64,000 nucleotides of DNA from Candidatus Zymogenaceae bacterium (GTDB lineage: Bacteria > Desulfobacterota > Zymogenia > Zymogenales > Zymogenaceae), in assembly GCA_016931225.1 (NCBI GenBank), contig JAFGFE010000027.1, positions 24,455 to 88,454 on the forward strand, given 5' to 3'. The notes under the pieces are model-generated. The model made no database searches, was not told the origin of the DNA, and was given only the letters and a program-made list of their open reading frames with translations. Of the stretch, positions 27,147 to 36,082 are shown piece by piece. Numbering within the stretch: position 1 is the stretch's first letter; each line of letters starts with the position of its first letter. The position numbers and the translations under genes were made by a program.

Positions 27147-27710
27147 ATGATCCGCTTCGACGACGATCGATATATCGCACGGCGGGACGTGACGTTTCTC
27201 CGTCCCCGGGTGTATCTGAAAGACACCGGCGGAACGGTGATCGCCGCGGCCCGGGCGGATATGACCCGCCTGAGGCGGCGGATCACCGTTTATTCGGACA
27301 TCGACCTCACTCGCCCGATTCTCACAATCACCGGACGGGAGATCGTCGGGTTTTGCATGAGGTACGACGTCACCGACACGGCGGCCCGCACTCCCCTTGG
27401 AAGCGTGTGCCGCCCGGGGTTTCTCTCGACGGATCGGGCCAGGTGGCGCCTGTGTGACACCGCCGGGCGGGAAGTCGCCCGTATTCGTATGACGTCGGCG
27501 GCGTCTCTTTTCTCCTCGGCGCTTTCGAGGATAGTCCCCCGAACCTGGGAGGTGGTGGATGTGTCCTCGGGCCGGGTCGCGGCGGGATTTAAAGAAAAAT
27601 GGGCCGCCGGGGGAATTGAGTGCGACGTGGAGTTCTGCCCGGAAGGCGAAGGTTTTTTGGACCGGCGGTGTGTCGTGGCGGGGCTGATGCTGCTCTTGTA
27701 TGTCAGGTAA
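27147..27710 (+). CDS. LURP-one/tubby-like beta-barrel protein
   Basis: 187 residues from ATG 27147 (TTG 27141 is an alternative; neither has a clear ribosome binding site). Repeated beta-strand pairs of the type RVYLKDTGGTVIAAARAD and RWRLCDTAGREVARIRM followed by VVDVSSGRVAAGFKEKW match the LURP-one-related/scramblase-like 12-strand barrel, a family implicated in membrane association but without known biochemistry in bacteria. Ends at a strong bidirectional terminator. Confidence 0.6.
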   Translation: MIRFDDDRYIARRDVTFLRPRVYLKDTGGTVIAAARADMTRLRRRITVYSDIDLTRPILTITGREIVGFCMRYDVTDTAARTPLGSVCRPGFLSTDRARWRLCDTAGREVARIRMTSAASLFSSALSRIVPRTWEVVDVSSGRVAAGFKEKWAAGGIECDVEFCPEGEGFLDRRCVVAGLMLLLYVR

Positions 27711-27768
27711 AGGGGGCAGGTGAATGGTGATGGGAGGCGTCCCGCACGTGTTCCGCACGGAATATGAA

Positions 27769-27796
27769 AACCCCCGTCCTTCGAACGGGGGTTTTT
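27769..27796. terminator. Bidirectional intrinsic terminator
   Basis: A 7-base GC-rich stem (27771-27777 with 27785-27791) with A-rich sequence on the left and five T on the right. It sits between two convergent genes and can serve both. Confidence 0.8.
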
Positions 27797-27836
27797 CAAT
27801 GAGACCCCGGATTCTCCGGGCGTCTGGTGTTGCGGA

Positions 27837-28331
27837 TCAGTAGTTGGAAATCGGGCCGAGATCTTCTTCCGGCTCCTCCTCATCGGGCGTCGGCTCGGGA
27901 GGAGAATAGGGCTCCGGTGATTGCTCCCGGCTCATGGTGATATTTCCCTCGAAGATAACGCCGTCGGCGATGACCAGACGGTTGGCATAGATATCCCCGT
28001 GGATCTTTCCGGTGGGGTGGACCTCCAACAGGTTTTCCGCGGCGATATTGCCCTTCACCGTTCCCGAGATTACCACATCCTTGGCCTTGATTTCACCCTG
28101 GAACGTGCCGGCTTCACCGATCATCAGCGTGGATGAAATATCGAGCTGTCCGTCGAAGTCACCGTCGATACCGACGCTGGCCGATCCGGTTATCTTTCCT
28201 TCCACCGTAACCCCGCTGGCGATGTAGCATTCGCAGTCACGGCGGGGGCGGATATCGTCATTCGAGCTTTTTGGTGTGTATACGGGTTCGACTTTCGGCT
28301 CCTCGTCGATCTTTTTATCGAAAAAACCCAT
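27837..28331 (-). CDS. Bactofilin (polymer-forming cytoskeletal protein)
   Basis: 164 residues. The central domain (about 35-130) shows the bactofilin beta-helix pattern: YIASGVTVEGKITGSASVGI, then GEIKAKDVVISGTVKGNI and TGKIHGDIYANRLVIADG. Flanked by a polar N-terminus and a Pro/Glu-rich C-terminal tail, both typical. Bactofilins polymerise without nucleotide and organise cell-envelope enzymes. Strong AGGAGG upstream and its own promoter. Confidence 0.93.
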   Translation of the reverse strand: MGFFDKKIDEEPKVEPVYTPKSSNDDIRPRRDCECYIASGVTVEGKITGSASVGIDGDFDGQLDISSTLMIGEAGTFQGEIKAKDVVISGTVKGNIAAENLLEVHPTGKIHGDIYANRLVIADGVIFEGNITMSREQSPEPYSPPEPTPDEEEPEEDLGPISNY

Positions 28332-28364
28332 GAGTTGTGTGTCCTCCTTTTATAGTAAAAACAA

Positions 28365-28392
28365 GATATACCAATCTCCTCATACTTGTCAA
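28365..28392 (-). promoter_or_regulatory. Predicted bactofilin promoter
   Basis: Minus strand TTGACA (28387-28392), a 16-base spacer and TATATC (28365-28370), about 34 bases before the ATG, followed by AGGAGG. No operator-like palindrome is seen. Confidence 0.5.
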
Positions 28393-28475
28393 GCATTTCT
28401 TAAGGACAACGAGGATGCACACAGGCGCATCCCCTCCCTGCGGGAGGCGGGACGGCCCCCGAGGCGTACGACCCG

Positions 28476-28928
28476 TCAGAAGCGTATATTCAGATTGAGG
28501 TAATATACCTCGTCGTCGTTGTGGTTGCTGTCCGTTGCCCGGTGAAATTCGCTGGGGCTGTCGTAAGAGGCGCCCCGTCGGTTCACTCCGGCATCCACCG
28601 AAGAGTTGGAGCTGGCGGGAACCGACAGAAGCGGGGGCATCTCGTGTCTGTTGGATATGGAGGTCGAGATATCGTCGGCGTTTCGTGTATCCGCATCCGG
28701 ATGAAGCGACATCGCATCATCCGTGACCGGCTCCGGCGCACCTGTCTTCAGCCTGTCGCCCGGCGGGGTCGGTGTGTCATGGAGGGATTCATAGACGGCA
28801 TCGTATTTTCCCTCCTGGGCCAAGACCAAAAGCGAACAGGCACATACCATAAGACCGTACAGAAGCAGGGCCGTAACCGAAAAAGGCGGACCCGCCCGCC
28901 TTTTTCGAGACGGGTATGAACGTCCCAT
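28476..28928 (-). CDS. Hypothetical exported or anchored protein
   Basis: 150 residues. A basic N-terminus (RSYPSRKRRAG) precedes one hydrophobic helix (about 16-37), then a low-complexity polar region rich in Asp, Ser and Pro, ending in YYLNLNIRF. The terminal alternating hydrophobic strand resembles the final beta-strand of outer-membrane proteins, but the protein is too short for a barrel, so it may be a decayed gene. No family recognised. Confidence 0.4.
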   Translation of the reverse strand: MGRSYPSRKRRAGPPFSVTALLLYGLMVCACSLLVLAQEGKYDAVYESLHDTPTPPGDRLKTGAPEPVTDDAMSLHPDADTRNADDISTSISNRHEMPPLLSVPASSNSSVDAGVNRRGASYDSPSEFHRATDSNHNDDEVYYLNLNIRF

Positions 28929-29085
28929 GAAGCCCCCCGATTAAAATATATAGTATAATATAGCTAAATTATATATAAAATGATACATAAGTCAACTAAA
29001 ATTATTATTAAAATATGCTTATGAAGAAGGCGCGTGGGAAGCCGTCGTCGGTTCGTTCGCGATGCCCTGCGGCTCATTTTCACCG

Positions 29086-29114
29086 TTGACAGCATGGATG
29101 CCTCACCATACACT
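29086..29114 (+). promoter_or_regulatory. Predicted promoter, single-TM protein gene
   Basis: TTGACA (29086-29091), a 17-base spacer and TACACT (29109-29114), about 75 bases before ATG 29190. It supports the shorter start of that gene. Confidence 0.5.
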
Positions 29115-29189
29115 GATAGTGTGGGTGTATCGACGGGATTCATCCACCGTGATGAAAAAAACCGACATACATACAGGCAAGGAGAAACC

Positions 29190-29735
29190 ATGGCTCAGAC
29201 CGATGCGGGGGAACACTCCCGCCTGAAGGAATTGCGGGAAATACCCAAATCCACCCTAGGATTGATCGTGACGATACTCACGGTCGTCACGCTGCTGCTC
29301 GTGGCGGGGTTGATACTGTTATCTTTAAACGTCTCGAGCATGCGGAAGGATTCGGCCGCAGCGCTGCTGGGGACGGATGCGGACCTGGCGGCGCTCACGG
29401 AGGCCCAGGAGCGGGCCCAGCCCGGCTGGGTCAGGTCGGATTTCACCGACGTGCAGCCCTTGGGGTGGGGATTTTTGCTCGTGGACCTGACGATGGAAGA
29501 AACTGAAGACGGGACGACGTTGAACGGCTCCGTTATCAATTCAACGGCCCTGGATCATTACAACGCGACGTTTCGGGTGGCGCTGACCGATGAATACACA
29601 GGCGAGTTCGTTCTGGATGCGCTGGAATCCGGCGCCAGTGATTCGTTTGAGGTGACGATTCCCGATACCGGGGAGCTGTCGATGCCGGGAGAGGTGAGGA
29701 TTATCTATCTCGGCTCGGAGGTCGTATACTATTAA
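29190..29735 (+). CDS. Single-TM protein with FxLYD-like beta domain
   Basis: 181 residues from ATG 29190 (AAGGAGAAA upstream). A cytoplasmic tail of about 20 residues, one transmembrane helix (about 23-45), then an extracytoplasmic part whose last 95 residues (LTMEETEDGTTLNGSVINST onward) form a beta-sandwich like the FxLYD/DUF3426-type domains that follow membrane anchors. No enzymatic motif. Function unknown; the promoter at 29086-29114 and the terminal stop suggest a single-gene unit. Confidence 0.6.
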   Translation: MAQTDAGEHSRLKELREIPKSTLGLIVTILTVVTLLLVAGLILLSLNVSSMRKDSAAALLGTDADLAALTEAQERAQPGWVRSDFTDVQPLGWGFLLVDLTMEETEDGTTLNGSVINSTALDHYNATFRVALTDEYTGEFVLDALESGASDSFEVTIPDTGELSMPGEVRIIYLGSEVVYY

Positions 29736-29786
29736 GGGCGGGGGAGCCGATTTCGTTTAATTCGCCTTGGGTGATCGGGTGATGTT

Positions 29787-30608
29787 CTATCTCCCGATGA
29801 CCTCACAGGCATCGATCATCCCGTAGTCGCAGGCGGTATTCAGGTCCGAAACGGCCTTGTCTTCTTTGCCCGTGCGGGAATACGCGAGGGCGCGGCAATA
29901 ATACGCCAGGGCGAATTCATCATCCAGCTTGATGGCGGTTGAGAAATCATCGATCGCCCGGTCGTATTGCTCAAGGCTGCCGTAGGCGATGCCGCGGTTG
30001 ATGTAGGCCATGATTGCGTTCGATTCCAATTCGATGAAGTCCGTCAAATCTTCGATCGCCTTGTCATACTCACCCAGGTCGATATAGGTGTTGCCCCGAT
30101 CATACAGCGCGTCCAGATCGTTCGGGGAGAGAGCCAGCGCCCGGGAGAAGTCATCCACGGCGTTTTCCAGGCCCCCCGAAACGGTATAGACGACACCGCG
30201 ATTATACCAAATATCGGGGTCGTTCTGTTCCATGCTGAGGGCCGTTGTGTAATCCTCGATGGCCTCATCGAGCATGTTCATATTGAAGTAGGCGTTTCCC
30301 CGGTTGGCGTAGGCGGAGACGCTCTCCGGCACAAGCTCGATGTATCTGGTCAGGTCGTCCGCCGCAACGTCGTATTTCGCCAGTATCGAGTACACCATAC
30401 CCCGCATCTTGTAGGCGGGTGCGTATTTTGGATCTGCCGCGATGGCAGCATCGTAGGATTCCAGCGCGCCCTTGACGTCGCCTTCCGTATACAGACGATT
30501 GCCCTGGTCGGTCAGCTCCGCGGCCGACTGGGCGAACGACGGTGTGCCTGCGGCCAGAACGATGCCGAAGAGGGCGACGATGATAAAGACGATTCGATTT
30601 TCACGCAT
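29787..30608 (-). CDS. Exported TPR-repeat protein
   Basis: 273 residues from ATG 30608. A signal peptide (cleavage after SFAQS-like sequence near residue 27) is followed by about seven tandem 34-residue TPR units, recognisable from repeats such as YANRGNAYFNMNMLDEAIEDY and YDRGNTYIDLGEYDKAIEDL. A short Cys-containing tail (CDYGMIDACEVIGR) ends it. TPR proteins scaffold complexes in the periplasm. No partner gene is adjacent. A longer frame to 30674 has no ribosome binding site. Confidence 0.85.
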   Translation of the reverse strand: MRENRIVFIIVALFGIVLAAGTPSFAQSAAELTDQGNRLYTEGDVKGALESYDAAIAADPKYAPAYKMRGMVYSILAKYDVAADDLTRYIELVPESVSAYANRGNAYFNMNMLDEAIEDYTTALSMEQNDPDIWYNRGVVYTVSGGLENAVDDFSRALALSPNDLDALYDRGNTYIDLGEYDKAIEDLTDFIELESNAIMAYINRGIAYGSLEQYDRAIDDFSTAIKLDDEFALAYYCRALAYSRTGKEDKAVSDLNTACDYGMIDACEVIGR

Positions 30609-31111
30609 CCCAAAGGTCCCGTATCGTTTGAGAGAAAGGCACAAAACTATAACAGATGGGGGGTCTCCGTGCAAGGATAAAGTCTTCGGATATTCTCACA
30701 AGGAAGCGGCCCCGTGTCTGCGGGTATGCACCGGAATCGGGAATCGGAGCTTCACACAGAGGAGATATTTTGATCAATATACGGTCGATTTCCTCTACTC
30801 GGGGAAGCGTCCTATCCCGGGTGGGAGGGTGCCTTCATGTTGTTATTGCCGTGGCCGCGGGGAGACGATATCCCATCGTAGACGGAGAGGGGAGACGGGG
30901 GATGGCGGAGGCCCGTCTTCCCACAGCCGATCGGGCCGGGTGTGCCGTCCCTTCTACGGACGCCGTTCTCATATCTGCATGTTGTTCTACCCGTTCCCGG
31001 CGAGATCCGTACACCCTCCGTATGCACCTATGGTCTACATAGACACGCACGTGATGCCCGTATCGGAATTTGTGGGACACGGCCCGCGCCGCGTATCGGT
31101 GCGCCCCGTCG
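30609..31111. other. 500-base region without a convincing gene
   Basis: Several frames are open on both strands because the DNA is GC-rich, but none shows coherent protein composition, a ribosome binding site or a domain. No strong terminator was found. A decayed gene is possible. Confidence 0.4.
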
Positions 31112-31933
31112 CTACCCGCCCGACGCCCTGCTTCGTCTCGGATTCGTCCGGGAGCAGGGCACGGCGGTCTGGCACTTGCCGCAGCCTCCCGCGTGGATGT
31201 TCCCGTGGCGCGGCGGATAGTTCGTGAGCACCTCATCAAGGAGATACTGAAGACAGAGGCCGTGATCCTTCTTCTCGGGAGTGACGGCCCCGGCGGGACA
31301 ACGCTGGATGCATATCCCGCAGGCGCCGTCGTTGTCGTAGATGCAGTTCTCCATCAGGGAGACCGCCGTTCGGGGGGTGAGCGTGAGGGCGAGGTCGGTC
31401 ACCACCGAGCCGAACCGCCCGGCGCATCCCTTCTCCGTGATGAAGGAGTAGGTCAGACAGAAGGTCCCCAGACCGGCGGCATAGGCGGCGTGGCGCTCCG
31501 ACCAGTTGCTGGTGACCCCGAAAAGCGATTCGAACCGCTCATCGATGATCGGCGCCACGGCGCTCCCGCCGGAGGATTCAATGTGATCCCGAAGATACCC
31601 CCGCAGGGCGTCGTTGAACACCTCCCCCCAGTACCGTGCCAGGTACCACTCGTCGGACGGGGGACCGGGCGCCTCGTTGCTTTCGACAATCGGTTCTGAA
31701 AAGGGGAGAAAATAGCTGATGACGGTTTGGGCGGACTCCAGCCAGTCCGTCGGGAGGAAATGGTGCGGGCCGACGATCCCCTCCTGTTTATACTCGCAAA
31801 AGATCGGGTCGTCGGCGGCCGCCGCCCCCACCAGGGGATCGTCGTATATGGGGTAGCCGCCGTTGGGGAGGCGATTTCGTGTGTCCGTTCGTACGAAATC
31901 GGTTATGACCGCGGTAAGATCATGGATATCCAT
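31112..31933 (-). CDS. QueG-like iron-sulfur protein (epoxyqueuosine reductase-related)
   Basis: 273 residues from ATG 31933. The Fe-S signature CGICIQRCPAGAV, an upstream Cys (ENCIYDNDGAC) and a second group GGCGKCQTAVPC near the end are typical of QueG-related ferredoxin-like reductases. N-terminal domain resembles the cobalamin-binding half of the family (HFLPTDWLESAQTVISYFLPF). It lacks the long C-terminal HEAT extension of some members, so it may act on another substrate. The basic tail SRTNPRRSRASGG is unusual and may reflect a frameshift at the 3' end. Confidence 0.7.
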   Translation of the reverse strand: MDIHDLTAVITDFVRTDTRNRLPNGGYPIYDDPLVGAAAADDPIFCEYKQEGIVGPHHFLPTDWLESAQTVISYFLPFSEPIVESNEAPGPPSDEWYLARYWGEVFNDALRGYLRDHIESSGGSAVAPIIDERFESLFGVTSNWSERHAAYAAGLGTFCLTYSFITEKGCAGRFGSVVTDLALTLTPRTAVSLMENCIYDNDGACGICIQRCPAGAVTPEKKDHGLCLQYLLDEVLTNYPPRHGNIHAGGCGKCQTAVPCSRTNPRRSRASGG

Positions 31934-32050
31934 CGGAGCGTTCCTTATCGAAGAGATCGGTATCGGTGCCGATACGGTGTCGAAAGGCGACCGCCGCCCG
32001 GACATGCGGGCGGCGGCGTGTGAAAACCGGCTTGGTCATCGGTCGGTGCG

Positions 32051-32488
32051 CTACTTTTTGATGACCTTGTCCTCATACCCCATTTCCTTGAGCACCTCCG
32101 GGAAGCGCTTGAAGGACGGACGCACCACAGGCAGCAGCTTCATCATGGCGGTGATCTTTCCACCCTGTTTGACCTTCCCCTTGGCTATGGCCGCCACCGG
32201 GTTTTCGTGGCCGTGCCAGAAGCTGTGGGAAAAATCCGCCGCCTGAGAGGACCACACGTCCTCCTTGATCTCGCAGGGGCCCAGATAGTAGGTGCCGAAG
32301 CTTCCTTCTTCCTTCGGTGGATTCTTCAAATCGATGGTGATCTCGGTATCCGGGTCGGTATAGATGAACTTGATGACGATGCCGGCCTTGGCCATCTTGG
32401 GGCCGATCTTCGGGTCCTTGAGGATCTGGTCCAGGAAGTAGCCGTATATCTCGTAGAGCTGGTCGGCGTCTTTATAGTATGTTCCCAT
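32051..32488 (-). CDS. SCP2 sterol-carrier domain protein
   Basis: 145 residues. The SCP2-fold pattern is present: an N-terminal helix, DTEITIDLKNPP, the VWSSQAADFSHSFWHGHENPVAAIAKGKVKQGG segment with the conserved lipid-tunnel strand, and a helix to the end. Such proteins bind acyl-CoA or other hydrophobic ligands. Last gene of the catabolic operon, 88 bases after the acyl-CoA dehydrogenase gene, strong AAGGAGG. Probably a substrate carrier for the pathway. Confidence 0.85.
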   Translation of the reverse strand: MGTYYKDADQLYEIYGYFLDQILKDPKIGPKMAKAGIVIKFIYTDPDTEITIDLKNPPKEEGSFGTYYLGPCEIKEDVWSSQAADFSHSFWHGHENPVAAIAKGKVKQGGKITAMMKLLPVVRPSFKRFPEVLKEMGYEDKVIKK

Positions 32489-32575
32489 AAGGCCTCCTTG
32501 TATGTGAAAATAATATACATCCCGTGAATGTGACGACGGGGCACGGAAGCCGTGCGGCTCCCGCGCTCTGTCTGA

Positions 32576-33742
32576 TTACTTTCCGGGCCGCTGGTCGAAG
32601 CGTCGGCCGAACATGAGGCTTGCCATGGTGATGCGCAGCATCTGCACCGTTCCCCCGGCGACCCGCCAGGCGTTGGCGTCCCGGGCCATCCGCTCCACCG
32701 GGAACTCCGTGGAGTAGCCGTAGCCGCCGAAGACCTGCATGGCCATGTTGGTGACCTCAATCGCCATCTCGTTGGCGTAGCACTTGCCCATTGCCGCTTC
32801 GTAAATTGAGGGCAATCCCCGCCCCGCCCCGGAGGCGGCCCGATAGACCAAGAGCCGCGCCGCGTCCAGCTTCATGGCCATGTCCACTATCATGAACTGC
32901 ACCGCCTGGAACTCATTGATGGGCCGCCCGAAGGCCTGGCGCTCCATGGAATAGGCCTTTGCTGCGTCCAAGGCGCCTCCCGCGGTGCCCAGGCACATGG
33001 CGGCGTTGCCGCAGCGCTCCACGTCGAAGGTGCTCATGAGGTTTCTGAACTCACCTTCTTTCACGATCAGGTTTTTCTTGGGCACCCGGACATCCTCGAA
33101 GATGAGGTCGCACGACGGCATCCCCCGAAGGCCCATGAAGACCTCCTGCTTGCCGAAGGAAAAACCGGGGGTGTCCTTTTCCACCAGGATGCCGCCGACT
33201 CCCTTGTATCCAGGGGTGTCGCCGATGCGGCAGTAGACCATATAGTGGCTGGCGTGGCCGCCGCCGGTGATGAAGGTCTTGGTGCCGTTGAGGATGTAGT
33301 CGTCGCCGTCGTCTGTAATTTTCGTGGTGAGCGACGTCAGGTCACTCCCCGCCTCGGGCTCTGTCATGCAGACCGATACCGACGACTCCCCTGCGCAGAC
33401 CTTGGGGATGATCTGTTTTTTCTGCTCTTCCGATCCGAACATATCAATGACCCTGACCGGCCCCACGTTCGATTCGAAGACCGGGGCGGCGATCATGGGG
33501 CTGAATTTCGCCAGCTCCTCAATGGCCAGGACGGCGTTCATGACCGGCTGTCCGCCGCCGCCGTATTCCTCGGACAGGGTCATGCCCAAGAGGCCCAGAT
33601 CGGCGTATTTCGGCAGGAGATCCCAGGGGAATTCTCCGGTCTCGTCGATCTTCTTCGCCAGGTCACGAAATTTTTCCCGCTCACCCATGGTGCGCAGGGT
33701 ATCGATGAGCATCTGCTGCTCTTCAGTCAGGTTGAAGTCCAT
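32576..33742 (-). CDS. Acyl-CoA dehydrogenase (isovaleryl/long-chain-type active site)
   Basis: 388 residues, usual length. FAD-binding signatures CMTEPEAGSDL and FITGG are present, as is the C-terminal GGYGYSTEFPVERMARDA. The position of the usual catalytic Glu (YEGT in medium-chain enzymes) is Gly363 here (VAGGT), but Glu242 in FDVERCGNAAM lies where isovaleryl- and long-chain-type enzymes carry their base. So the enzyme is probably active on branched or bulky acyl-CoA. Needs electron-transfer flavoprotein, which is not in the window. Sits between SCP2 and MmgE/PrpD genes. Confidence 0.9.
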   Translation of the reverse strand: MDFNLTEEQQMLIDTLRTMGEREKFRDLAKKIDETGEFPWDLLPKYADLGLLGMTLSEEYGGGGQPVMNAVLAIEELAKFSPMIAAPVFESNVGPVRVIDMFGSEEQKKQIIPKVCAGESSVSVCMTEPEAGSDLTSLTTKITDDGDDYILNGTKTFITGGGHASHYMVYCRIGDTPGYKGVGGILVEKDTPGFSFGKQEVFMGLRGMPSCDLIFEDVRVPKKNLIVKEGEFRNLMSTFDVERCGNAAMCLGTAGGALDAAKAYSMERQAFGRPINEFQAVQFMIVDMAMKLDAARLLVYRAASGAGRGLPSIYEAAMGKCYANEMAIEVTNMAMQVFGGYGYSTEFPVERMARDANAWRVAGGTVQMLRITMASLMFGRRFDQRPGK

Positions 33743-33769
33743 GTGCTGTCCTCTTCATGGTGGTTTTGT

Positions 33770-35137
33770 TTAGAGCGCTTCCGAGAGCTCCCGGATGTCC
33801 GAGAGCGTCTCGAGGTGCGTGATCATATCGATAACTCGGTCGAGCCGTTTTTTATCCCTTTCGCCTGCGAAACGGTGGATCTTCGCGGCCAGATCAGTGG
33901 CTTCCATCGGGTCCCGGGGATCTCCCTTCGGGATTTCCACCCGTTTCGTCAGGGTTTTTTTATCTTTCATCGTCAGGGTGACGGCGCTGGCGGTTTTTTC
34001 CGGATACATGGAGTTGAGTTCGTCGTCGTAGGTCACGGTCACCTTTGTGGTAAAGTCGATGAGTGTTTTGTCCGCCAGGCGCTTTTCCGCAAGCTGGGCC
34101 GGCCCCAGCTCCCTATCGAAGAGGCACACGCTCACGACGTATGGAATGGAGAACTGGGCGTTGACGAAGGAGTCACCCAAAACAACCTTTTTCCCCACGG
34201 CGATCAGGGCGATGCCGTAGGTGAAGACCTCCACCGCCTCGATGTCACCGGGGGAGATATCCTCCGCTTCTTGAAGCTCCAGCGCCGCCTGGGCCGCGCC
34301 GTGGGTGTGACGGCATGCGGTGTAGGGCTTGAAGTAGATGTCCATGATGGTGAAGTGTTCGCCCAGTCGGTCGATGATGCGGTCCAGGTTCGGCTCCTGG
34401 TCTATGGTGATCTTCGCAAAGCCGCCCCCCAGTTCCGTCCCCTCGAGGACGCCGGGGAGGCCGGTGAGACCCGCCCCCGCAAGCGATGCAGCGCGGATTC
34501 CCGCCGATGCGGCCTGGCCGCCCTGGACGATCTTGATGGTGTAGCCGCCCATGAGCTGTTCCGCCATGGAAAGGGGGAGCAGGTAGCCGGCGTTGCCGAT
34601 CGCGCTGATGAAGGCGTCCCCGGAAAGGCCTATGAGCTTTCCCGCCGCCGCAGCGGCGCCGAAGGTGCTGGTGGTCCCTGTGGGCAGAAAGCCGGAGAGG
34701 GTATGGCGGGGATGGACCGCCGCCGCCGCCCGGTTCGCCGCCTCATAGCCCGCCACCACCGCCTCCAGAAAGGCTCGTCCGTCACATCCCCCGTTTTCCG
34801 CGCACGCGAAGGCTGCGGGGATGACGGCGGTGCCCGGGTGGTTCCCTCCGAACCGGAGGCCGTCCTGGGCCTCGATGGCTTCGGCCAGGGTGCCGTTCAG
34901 AAACGCCGCCTCCTCGACCCCCGCCTTGAAATCGAGGCCGTGACACGACACCTTCGCCTGTCCCCCCAGGGACTTGACATAGCCGGCGGTGTTCCGGGCG
35001 GCGTCCAGAAACAGCGAGCCGTATACATTGGCGACATAATCCAGAACACAGAGCTTGGCCTTGTGGACGACCTCCTTCGGGAGATCGTCGAAGGTCAGGT
35101 CCCGGCAGAATTCGGCCAGTTTCTTTGAATATTCCAT
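33770..35137 (-). CDS. MmgE/PrpD-family protein
   Basis: 455 residues, usual length. Family landmarks include GNHPGTAVIPAAFA, FLPTGTTSTFGAAAAAGKLIGL, and the ACRHTHGAAQAALEL segment. The family covers 2-methylcitrate dehydratase, cis-aconitate decarboxylase, and related isomerases acting on tricarboxylic or dicarboxylic acids. Substrate cannot be fixed from sequence; the neighbours (CoA-transferase pair, acyl-CoA dehydrogenase) point to catabolism of an organic acid. Start ATG 35137 has CGGAGAG upstream. The next gene follows after 27 bases. Confidence 0.88.
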   Translation of the reverse strand: MEYSKKLAEFCRDLTFDDLPKEVVHKAKLCVLDYVANVYGSLFLDAARNTAGYVKSLGGQAKVSCHGLDFKAGVEEAAFLNGTLAEAIEAQDGLRFGGNHPGTAVIPAAFACAENGGCDGRAFLEAVVAGYEAANRAAAAVHPRHTLSGFLPTGTTSTFGAAAAAGKLIGLSGDAFISAIGNAGYLLPLSMAEQLMGGYTIKIVQGGQAASAGIRAASLAGAGLTGLPGVLEGTELGGGFAKITIDQEPNLDRIIDRLGEHFTIMDIYFKPYTACRHTHGAAQAALELQEAEDISPGDIEAVEVFTYGIALIAVGKKVVLGDSFVNAQFSIPYVVSVCLFDRELGPAQLAEKRLADKTLIDFTTKVTVTYDDELNSMYPEKTASAVTLTMKDKKTLTKRVEIPKGDPRDPMEATDLAAKIHRFAGERDKKRLDRVIDMITHLETLSDIRELSEAL

Positions 35138-35251
35138 GAGTTCTCTCCGCGAATGAATGATGGAATACGTGTATGAATCAAATGAAGCGGGCGTATCTTT
35201 GGTTTTTTAAAGGGTGCGGCCGCCCCTCCTCATTTCCCGTACCCTCGCCGA

Positions 35252-36052
35252 TTAGACGTATCCCCGCTTCTCGTATATTTTTATCATCCGGTTCGGGTCG
35301 AGTATTTCCCTGAGCGCCCGAAGCTCATCGGCCCTGGGCGGCTCGGTTTCACAGACGTCGTCCGACACTTTCAACTTCCAGGGCGTGTTCTTGACCACCT
35401 CGTCGACGGTGGTGTCCGGGTGGTATGACGCAAGATACGCCTCTTTCGTTTTGTCGTCGAATTTCATGACCGCCTTGTTGGTGATGATGGCGTGGGGCCC
35501 GGTATTGGGGGGGAGCCCCCACTTTTCCCGGCTGCCGGGGCCGTCGATATAGCCGGGGGTGGTGATGAAATCGACCCGCTCCGCCAGACGGCGGGTATCG
35601 TGCAGGGCGATGATGAGCACCCGCTTGACCAAGGACCCGATGGGATTGGCGCCGCCGCTGCCGGGAAGCCTACTCTTGGGGGCGTTGTAATCCCCAATGA
35701 CGGTGGTATTGATGTTACCGTATTTATCGACCTGACTGCCCGAGAGAAATCCCACGTCCACCCATCCCGCCTGGAGGAACATCCCCATGATCTCGATGAG
35801 TCCGCCGATCATGGCGGCCCCCGGGTTCAGGCAGGGATCGCCCACCGATAATGCGGGGCGCCTGGGCTGGGCGTCGTAGGAGCCCGCCTCCTGCATCATC
35901 GTGGCGGTGGGGGCGTGGGTGTACTTGGCGATGTTGGCGGCCATGGTCGGAAAGCCGGTACCCACAATGACCAGGTCGCCGTCGTATATTTCCCTGGCGC
36001 CGCAGCACGCCATCAGTTCCGGCTTGATATAATCGTCGGGATGGGTGGTCAT
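35252..36052 (-). CDS. CoA-transferase, glutaconate-type subunit B
   Basis: 266 residues. Similar to the beta subunit of family I (glutaconate-type) CoA-transferases: VGTGFPTMAANIAKYTHAPTA followed by QEAGSYD, where Glu55 occupies the place of the thioester-forming Glu54 of glutaconate CoA-transferase. This supports real transferase activity and argues against the IpdB-type ring hydrolases that lack it. Start ATG 36052 with AAAGGAGG, 30 bases after the A subunit. The C-terminus is followed by a 114-base gap before the MmgE/PrpD gene. Confidence 0.85.
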   Translation of the reverse strand: MTTHPDDYIKPELMACCGAREIYDGDLVIVGTGFPTMAANIAKYTHAPTATMMQEAGSYDAQPRRPALSVGDPCLNPGAAMIGGLIEIMGMFLQAGWVDVGFLSGSQVDKYGNINTTVIGDYNAPKSRLPGSGGANPIGSLVKRVLIIALHDTRRLAERVDFITTPGYIDGPGSREKWGLPPNTGPHAIITNKAVMKFDDKTKEAYLASYHPDTTVDEVVKNTPWKLKVSDDVCETEPPRADELRALREILDPNRMIKIYEKRGYV

Positions 36053-36082
36053 TGAGACCTCCTTTGTTGCGTTCGCTCTTAT

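Noticed and set aside
33245..35128. A 627-codon open frame on the plus strand opposite the acyl-CoA dehydrogenase and MmgE/PrpD genes
   Set aside because: It is antisense to two well recognised enzymes, crosses the gap between them and has no domain or ribosome binding site. GC-rich codon bias leaves such frames open.
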